The notes under the pieces: model-generated
The model's input: only the letters and a program-made list of their open reading frames with translations
Databases searched by the model: none
What the model was told of the DNA's origin: nothing
Origin: Anabaena sp. PCC 7108
GTDB lineage: Bacteria; Cyanobacteriota; Cyanobacteriia; Cyanobacteriales; Nostocaceae
Assembly: GCF_000332135.1 (NCBI RefSeq)
Contig: NZ_KB235896.1
Coordinates: 2,739,403-2,803,402 of the forward strand
Length of the DNA: 64,000 nucleotides
Direction: 5' to 3'
Made by a program: the position numbers and the translations under genes
Shown here: positions 1 through 8,072 of the stretch, piece by piece
How positions within the stretch are numbered: the first letter of the stretch is position 1
Layout: every line of letters starts with the position of its first letter

Positions 1-136
1 TCAATAGCCATATTGTAGTTATAGCAAGCTTCTACGTCAATTATGACTTACACATCTTTTACCTAAAAGATGTATATTTGCAATTTAAATAATTTAGTTT
101 ATAAATATTTCAATGATTATTAATAATTAACTAAAA

Positions 137-466
137 ATGTCTGAGCCAACAATTACAGGTGTTTTTGGAGCCGGTGCTTCACAGACTGAGACAACCATAA
201 CGATCGCAAAAGCCGACCTTCCCGGACTAACAGCATCGGCATCGAATACGGCTGAAAGTCTGTTAGCAGGAATTATTCTTAAAGCAAAATCATCTCTAAC
301 GAAAGCTGCTTTTGACGCAGATGTAGACCAAAGCCTCTACATAGAAAATGGCTATGCCAGCTTTACAGTTCGGGGTGAGGCTAATGATTCCTATAGAGTC
401 GATCAACTTAGCATCAATTTTGCCAAGCTGGATAGTGGTGCAACACTTGATCCAGATGACTACTAA
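137..466 (+). CDS. Unknown 109-residue acidic protein, first gene of a six-gene unit
   Basis: I do not recognise this family. The protein is acidic, Thr/Ala/Ser rich, has no signal peptide or membrane segment, and ends in an acidic tail (DPDDY). Alternating hydrophobic stretches suggest a beta-rich fold. The ATG start has no clear Shine-Dalgarno sequence, but the stop codon overlaps the next start by one base (TAATG), so it is probably translated with the downstream genes. The block of small, overlapping, unrelated ORFs resembles a phage-derived or plasmid-derived module; that is inference from layout only. Confidence 0.5.
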   Translation: MSEPTITGVFGAGASQTETTITIAKADLPGLTASASNTAESLLAGIILKAKSSLTKAAFDADVDQSLYIENGYASFTVRGEANDSYRVDQLSINFAKLDSGATLDPDDY

Positions 467-1281
467 TGAGTTATTGTCAGGCGGGTGAAACCGCCCGCGT
501 TACATTTCCGGATGATTCGACTGGAAACTTTGATGGACCAATAGATATCGATTGCCAAGACGGACTTTTGCTTCCTGAAAGGATAAACGTAGATATATAC
601 CTTTACTATAAATTCCGAACTTTCTACGGGACTCAAAATCCTAAACAGTTTTATGATACAGAGCGAAGTACACAAACTTCTTCCTACGCTGGATATAGTG
701 CCTACACGCCGGTCTTGGGAAGCAGATTCCGTTCCGAGGGGGAAAGTACGGTTTTTGAAATACTTTACTTTGCTACATCTCAAGCTACTCAGCCTACATG
801 GTTTCCTTACGCTTCGGTAAGTTCCAGTTACCAGCAGTTTTTGAGTTGCAATATCACGGCAATTAAAAAAAAATATCCCCCAGATAAGACTTTGGTTATT
901 CAATATGCAGAGCTTTTGGAAAATGGTAAGTTGGGCAGTAGTCGCTGGATTTTAACTATCCCTCACTACAACAAGCCTAAAGAGTTTAAATTAAAAATGC
1001 CTGATTACAGTAAAGGTGATTATGAGGCAATTAAAGAGTTAAATGACAATTCAAAAATTATTGTTAATGCGGCTTCTGAAACGGAATGCATAAAAGTTAT
1101 CAATGCTTGCCTTCAACACGTTCCTGAAAAATATACACTTGGCAGCAAACCACCAAAAGTCGGTAAGCGTGAAAAAGTCTATAAAAAGTGTAAAGTCACG
1201 GCAGTTAGATCACACTTCTTTTTAACAGGACAGAAAGATTTAATTCCTACTTGGAGCAAAAGCTTGAGGGAGGATAAATGA
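466..1281 (+). CDS. Unknown 271-residue protein, second gene of the unit
   Basis: Not recognised. The N-terminal half is rich in aromatic residues and Ser/Thr (many Tyr, likely beta structure). The C-terminal third is basic and Lys-rich (around residues 215-270), which could bind nucleic acid or another acidic protein. Start and stop overlap both neighbours (one base upstream, four bases ATGA downstream), so it is part of one transcript. No catalytic motif was seen. A virion or appendage component is possible but unsupported by homology here. Confidence 0.5.
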   Translation: MSYCQAGETARVTFPDDSTGNFDGPIDIDCQDGLLLPERINVDIYLYYKFRTFYGTQNPKQFYDTERSTQTSSYAGYSAYTPVLGSRFRSEGESTVFEILYFATSQATQPTWFPYASVSSSYQQFLSCNITAIKKKYPPDKTLVIQYAELLENGKLGSSRWILTIPHYNKPKEFKLKMPDYSKGDYEAIKELNDNSKIIVNAASETECIKVINACLQHVPEKYTLGSKPPKVGKREKVYKKCKVTAVRSHFFLTGQKDLIPTWSKSLREDK

Positions 1282-2267
1282 CAGGATTTTACGAAATATT
1301 TTTGATAGATAATAGGCAGGCTGTGTTATTGCAAGTATTCGCCAAAATTATCAACTATTCCCCGAAGTATTTACTAGACGTAGTAAAAAGATTACGCCAG
1401 AGAAAAATTTACATAGGAGTCAAATGGAGAAAAAATTGGTATATATTTCTGCCAAATCCTAATGTAAACAAGGAATCCAAAAAGAAGCAAGTACTGACTG
1501 AATTACCGTCAGGACAGAAAATAGATGTGGATGCAAGTTGGATAGCGGCAAGAGACTATCAGCCAGTTGCGCTTGATAATAACACGAATAAGCCTATCGT
1601 CTTAACTATTAACTCCGGGGGGAAATTAGGAGTTGCCGTAACGTCTTCGGGGTTAATCCCGAAGACGGTAAATGCACTGGTTGGAGTTCAAAACCAGCAA
1701 TATCGGGCTACAACTGAATACAGCTATGGAAATTACATTTTTTACGACACAAACAAGATGAGTACTTTTGACCCCGGAACTGCTGGAACTCTAAAATCCA
1801 CCCAAGTACCACAAGCTTTCTTTGAGGTATGCCGCGCTTTGGATGCCGCTGAAAATACACGCAATGGTGCTAACCCTGGACTTGCACCCAGACGAAATTT
1901 ATCAACTACCGTCAGTTTTGACACCGGCACAATTGCAGTTGCTGCAACCATTCCCATTGTTACGACAATTCAAACAGATGGTACTATTCAAATTTCTGGA
2001 AGCGACTACCTAGGTAGTACTTACTCTACCTTTGCAAATGGTTCGGGGGATTTGACTTCTACAAATATCGTCGCGGCATTTTTAGAAACAGCATCACTTC
2101 TGTCGGCAGCGGAAAAAGCCGTGACCCCAGTTGAAAACCAGCCCAATAACATCCAGATTCAGATTGATGTTGAAGCTGGTAATGCTACTGTTTCTGGAAA
2201 TTTACCATTTACTACCGCTGCTGCTGCAACCGGTGATGTAACTGTAAAAGCCATTGATTACCTTTAA
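1278..2267 (+). CDS. Unknown 329-residue protein with basic N-terminus and beta-rich C-terminal part
   Basis: Not recognised. Residues 1-75 are basic and helical (a KRLRQRK stretch) and look like a small nucleic-acid-binding or anchoring domain. The rest is Gly/Thr/Ala/Val rich with low Lys/Arg, like beta-structured surface or phage structural proteins. The ATG overlaps the previous stop by four bases (ATGA). The contrast between the two halves suggests a fusion or a domain-swapped product. Confidence 0.5.
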   Translation: MTGFYEIFLIDNRQAVLLQVFAKIINYSPKYLLDVVKRLRQRKIYIGVKWRKNWYIFLPNPNVNKESKKKQVLTELPSGQKIDVDASWIAARDYQPVALDNNTNKPIVLTINSGGKLGVAVTSSGLIPKTVNALVGVQNQQYRATTEYSYGNYIFYDTNKMSTFDPGTAGTLKSTQVPQAFFEVCRALDAAENTRNGANPGLAPRRNLSTTVSFDTGTIAVAATIPIVTTIQTDGTIQISGSDYLGSTYSTFANGSGDLTSTNIVAAFLETASLLSAAEKAVTPVENQPNNIQIQIDVEAGNATVSGNLPFTTAAAATGDVTVKAIDYL

Positions 2268-2308
2268 TTCTTGATTAATTTATTCACTAACTTGGAGGTG
2301 ATTTAATA

Positions 2309-2740
2309 ATGGCTAAACAATCGCAGAAAATAGGACCAAGAGTAACTGTAGTTTTTGGAACAATAACTACTGTCAATCCAAACAACAAAAGTGGAAAAGG
2401 GCGTGGCACTCGGTATGTTTATATGCGTAAAGCCACGGCTGAATATTTCGGGCTTAAGCCAGCCCCAGATGCTGTTTCTACTGGTCCAAAAGGGAAGAAA
2501 GTTTCTGTTAGAGGCAGCGTAGGGAGCGGATCAATCAAAATTCCCGTAGGTTCTGGAACTGGTACAAAACCTGTTGCTGTCAATGGTACAGGAAAGATTG
2601 TCTATAAATCTATTCCTGTACCTAATGGGGCTAACATAGCATCAATTAGAAAATTTATCGCTACGTTTACAAAAAACAAACCGGACAGCTTTGTTACTCC
2701 TGACGGAAGAACCTGGGGAACTCAGACTAGCAGGAAGTAA
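2309..2740 (+). CDS. Unknown 143-residue strongly basic protein
   Basis: Not recognised. The protein is very Lys/Gly rich with a low-complexity middle (VGSGSIKIPVGSGTGTK), few acidic residues and no Cys. A strong Shine-Dalgarno GGAGGTGA lies at about 2295, 6-7 bases before the ATG. This is the best ribosome-binding site in the unit, so this may be its most highly expressed product. The composition would suit a nucleic-acid-binding or structural packing protein; that is only a suggestion. Confidence 0.5.
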   Translation: MAKQSQKIGPRVTVVFGTITTVNPNNKSGKGRGTRYVYMRKATAEYFGLKPAPDAVSTGPKGKKVSVRGSVGSGSIKIPVGSGTGTKPVAVNGTGKIVYKSIPVPNGANIASIRKFIATFTKNKPDSFVTPDGRTWGTQTSRK

Positions 2741-3066
2741 TGCTTGAATCTCAGTTAGTTTTCAGTTTTGAGTACAGATGGGACTTAAAAAGGGTTGATT
2801 CTGTACTTATTCCTTACATATTTACACAGAAGAACTTGATCGTCACAGTTGCTTCTAAGTCACCTTTAAAAAAGGAATATCAAACCTGTGGCAGGTTTGA
2901 CGAAGTAATGATTGATTATCCGGATAAGCTTATAGCATCCACTCAGACGGTCAGGCTGGAGAAAAATTTCTTGTATGAATTTTCAGCTAAGTCTAGATTT
3001 CAGTTGTTGTTTTACCCCTATCAGTTTTTGGGAAAAACACAAATTTCTGTGAGGCGGATTTTATGA
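2740..3066 (+). CDS. Unknown 108-residue protein
   Basis: Not recognised. A short, aromatic-rich, probably beta-stranded protein with no membrane segment. The start codon overlaps the stop of the preceding gene by one base (TAATG) and the stop overlaps the next start by four bases (ATGA), which argues that it is a real, co-translated gene despite its size. Confidence 0.45.
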   Translation: MLESQLVFSFEYRWDLKRVDSVLIPYIFTQKNLIVTVASKSPLKKEYQTCGRFDEVMIDYPDKLIASTQTVRLEKNFLYEFSAKSRFQLLFYPYQFLGKTQISVRRIL

Positions 3067-3287
3067 CCAACGAAAGAATACCCATGACGAGCGAACGGGT
3101 GGCAATGATGATCACTATGCTGACTATCGTTACTCAAGGTGGAATTTACCTGTTATCAGGTGGATTTGCAGTCGGTGGTAAGCTGAACGAAATTGAGTCT
3201 GAATTGAAGCTGATCAGACAGGAAGTGGTAGCTGCTAATCAAATCCAGGATTACCGTCTGGATAAGTTGGAAGCTAGTTTAAAGTGA
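3063..3287 (+). CDS. Small membrane protein with coiled-coil tail, holin-like
   Basis: A 74-residue protein with one hydrophobic segment (about residues 15-38, from AMMITML to GGFAV) followed by a charged heptad-patterned helix (residues 42-74). This layout matches XhlA/holin-accessory-like or phage-encoded small membrane proteins, but the sequence itself is not diagnostic. It is the last gene of the six-gene unit and overlaps the previous gene by four bases. A holin-like gene at the end of the unit weakly supports a phage-derived origin. Confidence 0.45.
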   Translation: MTNERIPMTSERVAMMITMLTIVTQGGIYLLSGGFAVGGKLNEIESELKLIRQEVVAANQIQDYRLDKLEASLK

Positions 3288-3368
3288 TTGGAATCGCGTA
3301 ATATTTTCTGGGGATTCCCGGTATGATAAGTATTAGAGACGTTTTGTAATTATTTGAAAAGTGGAACT

Positions 3369-3455
3369 ATGATTTTGACACTGGGTTGGGTATCACTTTT
3401 AGTTGTGTTCACTTGGTCGATTTCAATGGTAGTTTGGGGACGCAACGGACTATAG
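3369..3455 (+). CDS. petN: Cytochrome b6f complex subunit VIII (PetN)
   Basis: A 28-residue single-span membrane protein beginning [16 protein letters not shown] and ending VVWGRNGL, the unmistakable PetN signature (usual length 29). It is a small peripheral helix of the cytochrome b6f complex in the thylakoid membrane, required for complex stability and electron flow between plastoquinone and plastocyanin/cytochrome c6. The second-position Ala common in the family is absent here. A 53-residue membrane protein gene starts 7 bp downstream, so the two are probably co-transcribed. The gene is too short for ordinary gene callers. Confidence 0.95.
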   Translation: MILTLGWVSLLVVFTWSISMVVWGRNGL

Positions 3456-3462
3456 AGGAATC

Positions 3463-3624
3463 GTGGAAAATCCATTCCTGAGTATTTTGGCTTTAGTTGC
3501 CGTAGTGCTGCTAGTATCAGTTACAGGTGGTGTCGTTTATTTAACACTCGCTGATTGGCGCGATCGCCGTCGTCGAGAAGACGAAACACGCGAACTCCGA
3601 CGCAGCACTGCCAAGCGACGATGA
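3463..3624 (+). CDS. Small single-span membrane protein downstream of petN
   Basis: A 53-residue ORF starting with GTG, preceded by AGAGGAA as a Shine-Dalgarno sequence. Residues 1-6 are polar, about 7-30 form one hydrophobic helix (LSILALVAVVLLV followed by GGVVYLTL), and the tail is extremely basic/acidic (DWRDRRRRE, ending AKRR). The basic tail predicts a cytoplasmic C-terminus. It lies 7 bp after petN on the same strand, so it may be thylakoid-associated. I do not recognise a named family; the clean membrane topology and tight spacing support a real gene. Confidence 0.7.
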   Translation: MENPFLSILALVAVVLLVSVTGGVVYLTLADWRDRRRREDETRELRRSTAKRR

Positions 3625-3790
3625 TTCTATTGCAGCCAATAGAGCGCTGTTTTATGCTGTAAGGCAATTTTGGGTAGGGACGCGATCAAATCGTGTCCCT
3701 ATGCTATATATACACCCAACAGATACCAACATTTATTGTTACCTTAGAAAATATATAAGATAGTGGACTATATTAAGAATCCTGTGGGAA

Positions 3791-6700
3791 ATGGAGAATT
3801 TTTTGATCATGGAACTGATACAACCAACTTCCCAAACAGAATATCAGCCAGATATGACATTTTCCCTAGATCAAAGAGAAAAGCAAAAAGCTTTGTCTAG
3901 AGTAATTGCTCATATTCGTGAATCTCTAGATATAGACACTATCTTCAAAATTACAGTTACGGAAGTACGTCAGCTGCTCAATACAGATCGGGTTGGGGTG
4001 TTTCGGTTTCATCCTGAATCGGCATGGGAAGGGGAATTTATCTACGAAGATGTAGGAACAGAATGGCTTCCAGCATTAGCTACCAAATTGAGAGATTGTT
4101 GCTTCGCAGTAAATTTTGCTGATATTTCTCAGGAAGAGCAAATCCGGGCAATATTTGACATTTGCCAAGATAATACCACAGATTGCCATCTTCAGATGTT
4201 GGAAAAATTTCAGGTACGTGCAAACATAGCTGTCCCCCTGATGAAATGCAAGGATTTATGGGGATTGCTGTGTATTCATCAGTGTAGTAGACCTCGACAA
4301 TGGGAAGCATCAGAAATTGAATTTGTACAATTAATTGCCGAACATTTGGGAGTGGCCTTACAGCAAGCAGATTATATAGAACAAATGAAATTACAATCTG
4401 CACAACTTGCACAAGCTAAAGCTAGAGAGAAAGCCGCAGAATGGCAAAAAACTATCGCTAGAACTATTGAAAAAATTCGCCAGTCTCTAGATTTAGAGAG
4501 CATTTTTCGCACTACTACCGAAGAACTTAGACAACTACTGAATGGCGATCGCGCCGCTATTTATCGCTTTAATCCTGATTGGAGTGGTGAATTTGTGTTT
4601 GAATCTGTAACTCAAGGTTGGGTTACTCTCATGCAAGAACAGTTACAACGACCGGAGTTAGGTGACAACATCAGCGAATGTAAATTAAAAGAATTAGTGG
4701 AACCGCTCACCGATACCTACCTACAAGATACAGGAGGTGGTCGCTTCGCTAAAGGTGAAGTATATCGTGTTTGTAATGATATTTATAATGCCGGATTTAG
4801 TGAATGTTACATCAAAGTTTTAGAAAGTTATCAAGCCCGGGCTTATGTAATTGTCGCTATTCTTTATAATCACAGGATTTGGGGTTTGTTGGCAGTTTAT
4901 CAAAACACAGGAACACGCGATTGGCAAGAAGATGAAGTCTACTTACTTACCCAAGTTAGTTCACAATTAGGTGTAGCTTTACAGCAAGCAGAATATTTAC
5001 AGAAAATGCAGAAACAAGCCGCAGAAATTAGCAAAGCGGCCGAACGGCAAAGAGCATTAGTGAATACTGTAGATAAAATTCGTCGGTCTCTAGATATTGA
5101 CACTATTTTTAAAACTACCACTCAAGAAGTGAGAGGACTACTAGAAGTAGAAAGAGTAGCAATTTATCGGTTCTATCCTGACTGGAGTGGGGAATTTGTC
5201 GCTGATTCTATCTTAGATGGCTGGACTCCAATTCTTAATCCCCAACCTGTGACTGAACGTGTACTTTTACAAGGAACACAAGCTGGTAAGTATGCGCGAA
5301 ATGAAGTTTTTGTTCCTATTTCCCAAGGTGAAACGTTGTGGGGATTATTAGTAGCTTATCAAAACTCTCAACCTCGCTATTGGCAAGATGAAGAAATTAA
5401 TTTGCTGGCACAAGTTGGTGTGCAATTAGGTGTGGCATTACAACAAGCAGAGTCTTTACAACAGGTACAAATCCAAGCCGAGAAATTGGCTAAAGCTGCG
5501 GAACGAGAACGTAAAGCTGCGGAACGAGAAAAAGCTTTAGCCGCAACAGTGGAGAAAATTCGCCAATCTCTTGATTTAAATACTATTTTTGCTACTAGTA
5601 CTCAAGAAGTGCTACGGCTATTAGAAGTTGATCGAGTGACAATTTACCGTTTTCAGCCTGATGGTAGTGGGGAATTTGTAGCTGAATCATTAGGTTATGG
5701 TTGGACACCAATAGGGGAACTGATGCCTGTAATTTCCGATGATTTTCTCCAAAAAACCCAAGCAGGAGAATATGCTAATGGTAAAATTATTGTTGTTAAA
5801 GATACCTCTAAAATTACTGATTTCAACCGTCATCTTGCCCTAATTACACCTACAGAAGCGAGAGCATATATGATTGTGCCAATTTTTCAAGGAGAGCAAC
5901 TCTGGGGATTATTGGCAGCTTATCAAAATACTGAAGTTCGTGATTGGCAAGAAGATGAAGTAGATTTGCTCGTGCAAATTGGCTCTCAATTGGGGGTAGG
6001 ACTTCAGCAAGCTGAATTACTTGAACGGACACAACGTCAAAAAGAGGAAATTACACAAACTCTTAAGGAATTACAGCAAACTCAAGGCCAGTTAATTCAA
6101 AGTGAAAAAATGGCTGGCTTAGGGCAGTTAGTTGCTGGTGTAGCTCATGAAATTAATAATCCAATTAGTTTTATTTACGGTAACATACCCTACGTTACTA
6201 ACCACACTGAAGATTTATTAAAATTGCTGCACCTTTACCAGAAAAACTATCCCCAACCCATTGAAGAAATTCAAAACCAAGCAGCAGATTTAGATTTAGA
6301 TTTTATCGCTGAGGATTTGCCTAAGATTCTCAATTCTATGATGAGCGGAGCAGATCGCATTCGTCAATTAGTGCTTTCTTTACGGACTTTTTCTCGCCTT
6401 GATGAAGCAGAAAAAAAACCAATTAATTTGCATGAGGGTATCGATAGCACGCTTTTGATTTTGCAAAATCGGCTGCAACCACAAACTAACTTTCCTGCTA
6501 TTGAGGTAGTTAAAAAATATGATAATTTGCCTCCGGTATTCTGCTATGCAGCTCAGATGAATCAAGTGTTTATGAATATTATTAATAACGCGATTTGGGG
6601 GATAGAACAGTCATTAGCAAAGGGAGAATTAACTGACAATCCGAAAATTTCCATTTGTACAGAAGTGACAAATAAAAATTCTGTTATAATTCGTATTGCA

Positions 6701-6904
6701 GATAATGGTTGTGGGATTCCTCAAGGTATGGAATCACGCATTTTTGAGCCTTTCTTTACTACTAAGGAACCTGGACAAGGTACTGGTTTAGGATTATCTG
6801 TCAGCTATCAAATTATTGTGGAAAAGCACGGTGGTCAAATTAAGTGTTCTTCTAAACCTGGTAATGGTTCTGAGTTTTGGATTGAAATTCCCATGAATTG
6901 GTAG
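3791..6904 (+). CDS. Four-GAF sensor histidine kinase with a cyanobacteriochrome-type first GAF
   Basis: A 1037-residue soluble kinase. Four GAF domains lie at roughly residues 35-195, 225-405, 435-570 and 605-750, joined by helical linkers, followed by a HisKA-type dimerisation helix with the phospho-acceptor in VAHEINNPIS (His786) and an HATPase domain (DNGCGIP, GTGLGLS). GAF1 has a DXCF motif (Asp102-Cys-Cys104-Phe105) and a canonical Cys-His pair (Cys132-His133) 28 residues later, the two-cysteine arrangement of DXCF cyanobacteriochromes. GAF2 has a Cys-Tyr pair at 339-340; GAF3 and GAF4 lack the cysteine. No receiver domain is fused and no response regulator lies next to it. A start at the in-frame ATG at 3809 is also possible. 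Confidence 0.9.
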   Translation: MENFLIMELIQPTSQTEYQPDMTFSLDQREKQKALSRVIAHIRESLDIDTIFKITVTEVRQLLNTDRVGVFRFHPESAWEGEFIYEDVGTEWLPALATKLRDCCFAVNFADISQEEQIRAIFDICQDNTTDCHLQMLEKFQVRANIAVPLMKCKDLWGLLCIHQCSRPRQWEASEIEFVQLIAEHLGVALQQADYIEQMKLQSAQLAQAKAREKAAEWQKTIARTIEKIRQSLDLESIFRTTTEELRQLLNGDRAAIYRFNPDWSGEFVFESVTQGWVTLMQEQLQRPELGDNISECKLKELVEPLTDTYLQDTGGGRFAKGEVYRVCNDIYNAGFSECYIKVLESYQARAYVIVAILYNHRIWGLLAVYQNTGTRDWQEDEVYLLTQVSSQLGVALQQAEYLQKMQKQAAEISKAAERQRALVNTVDKIRRSLDIDTIFKTTTQEVRGLLEVERVAIYRFYPDWSGEFVADSILDGWTPILNPQPVTERVLLQGTQAGKYARNEVFVPISQGETLWGLLVAYQNSQPRYWQDEEINLLAQVGVQLGVALQQAESLQQVQIQAEKLAKAAERERKAAEREKALAATVEKIRQSLDLNTIFATSTQEVLRLLEVDRVTIYRFQPDGSGEFVAESLGYGWTPIGELMPVISDDFLQKTQAGEYANGKIIVVKDTSKITDFNRHLALITPTEARAYMIVPIFQGEQLWGLLAAYQNTEVRDWQEDEVDLLVQIGSQLGVGLQQAELLERTQRQKEEITQTLKELQQTQGQLIQSEKMAGLGQLVAGVAHEINNPISFIYGNIPYVTNHTEDLLKLLHLYQKNYPQPIEEIQNQAADLDLDFIAEDLPKILNSMMSGADRIRQLVLSLRTFSRLDEAEKKPINLHEGIDSTLLILQNRLQPQTNFPAIEVVKKYDNLPPVFCYAAQMNQVFMNIINNAIWGIEQSLAKGELTDNPKISICTEVTNKNSVIIRIADNGCGIPQGMESRIFEPFFTTKEPGQGTGLGLSVSYQIIVEKHGGQIKCSSKPGNGSEFWIEIPMNW

Positions 6905-6994
6905 ATATAGTAGGTGACAGATGATAGCGTGTTTTCCTGGATCTAATTGGGGTCTAATACCGTTTCTTTATGAAGATGCAATTTATCCTTTGTT

Positions 6995-7022
6995 GTAGAG
7001 ATGTTTCATGGAACGTCTCTAC
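6995..7022. repeat. 28-bp near-palindrome, shared with 44282-44309
   Basis: A GTAGAGA(C/T)G arm is followed by its inverse around a CATGGA centre. The same element with perfect symmetry occurs after hom. Here it follows the GAF kinase and may act as a transcription-ending hairpin, although the downstream T-run is poor. Confidence 0.6.
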
Positions 7023-7232
7023 CAAATAAATTTGGCTAAAAATTTGGCTAAAGTTTATATTTTGTATAATTAAAAATATCTATTAGCAGTTGCTAGTGTT
7101 TTTTTACAATACTGAGCATTGACGACTAACTTATTTTTTTATATAAATAAGCTAAGAAGAAAGCATTAGTGTAGCTTACTGTAAGTATCGCTTGTTAGCT
7201 TTTGGAAAGCTTTAACATGAGGGAATTTAGAG

Positions 7233-7445
7233 ATGAAACGGTTTATGCCTTTGATACTCATCGGCTTTCTGCTATTTGTAGCAGGAGGAGATAAAGTTTT
7301 ACCAGGTTCATTAGGGCAAGCTAGTACTCATACCCGCCTAGCCATAAACAATGTTTTTATTGGCTTGTTTCCTTCTTGGAGACCGAAGACAAACCCCTAC
7401 GCACGGACAGAGAAACAACTGCGGGAAACAGAAGAAAAGAAGTAG
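7233..7445 (+). CDS. Small membrane-anchored protein, unknown
   Basis: A 70-residue ORF with an N-terminal hydrophobic helix (residues 5-20, PLILIGFLLFVAGG), a short middle part and a charged C-terminal tail rich in Glu/Lys. The hydrophobic segment could be an uncleaved anchor. The ATG follows a weak purine-rich site (GGGAATTTAGAG). I do not recognise a named family. The composition and isolated position, with its own promoter-sized gap upstream, suggest a genuine small gene. Confidence 0.6.
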   Translation: MKRFMPLILIGFLLFVAGGDKVLPGSLGQASTHTRLAINNVFIGLFPSWRPKTNPYARTEKQLRETEEKK

Positions 7446-7613
7446 CTTTTTGGCTGAAAACTGATTAACTTTAATTCTTATCAACTTTTATTGAGAATAG
7501 GGAATCCATATTTAAGGATTATGGTTTCAGTGAATCGCTATGGCAAATTTAAAAAAAGATTCTATTTCTGATAGGTTCCTTAGTACCTTATATTTGACTA
7601 GAATTGTAGAGTT

Positions 7614-7760
7614 CAGAGGGAACAGGAAGCAACTCTTAACAGAAAAAACTCATGTTTAAAAACATGAGATTGAAATAATGACACTGTTTTTTTTGACTGA
7701 GCTTTAAACTCAGAACTAAAGTTTTTTATTTGTTCCCTGTTCCCTGTTCCCTTCTTTTGT
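7614..7760 (+). repeat. Interspersed repeat family A, copy 1 (internally deleted)
   Basis: Starts AGAGGGAACAGGAAGCAACT, contains a CTCATGTTT/AAACATGAG hairpin, and ends in tandem heptamers (TTCCCTG) plus CTTCTTTTGTA. It lacks about 45 bp present in the other copies at 29520, 36070 (inverted) and 40811. No ORF is conserved among copies, so it looks like a non-autonomous or REP-like element. Confidence 0.8.
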
Positions 7761-7845
7761 AGAGGTAAAAGAGAAAGTATTAAAGCCGTATAGTTCTGAA
7801 AGTTTAACTATCGGCTTAAATTTTTACAGTTATTATATTTTTAAA

Positions 7846-7919
7846 TGGCTCAGGTCAGATTTGAACTGACGACCCCAGGCTTATGAGTCCCGTACTCTAA
7901 CCAACTGAGCTACTGAGCC
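7846..7919 (-). tRNA. tRNA with CAU anticodon, probably elongator tRNA-Met
   Basis: The reverse strand folds into a complete cloverleaf of 74 nt: acceptor stem GGCTCAG/CTGAGCC, D-arm with GCTC AGTTGGTTA GAGT, anticodon loop CTCATAA (anticodon CAT), and T-arm with GTTCAAATC. The 3' CCA is not encoded. The closing pair of the anticodon stem is an A-G mismatch (A31-G39). The CAU anticodon could also be a lysidine-modified Ile2 tRNA. The acceptor stem does not look like initiator tRNA because its first pair is a normal G-C. Confidence 0.9.
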
Positions 7920-8072
7920 GTGTTGTTTTATCAACTTCTATTAAGATAGCATACAATTTTAGCGATCGCAATTCCTATTTACAAAAATATCCTCAAAAAA
8001 ATCAAAAAATAAAAGAGGGAGTATGTCTCCCTCAATAAACAAGACGATGCTGGAGTTAAAAACAGCTAGTCA

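Noticed and set aside
463-903. 146-codon ORF antisense to the second gene
   Set aside because: Overlaps a better-supported gene in a translationally coupled unit.
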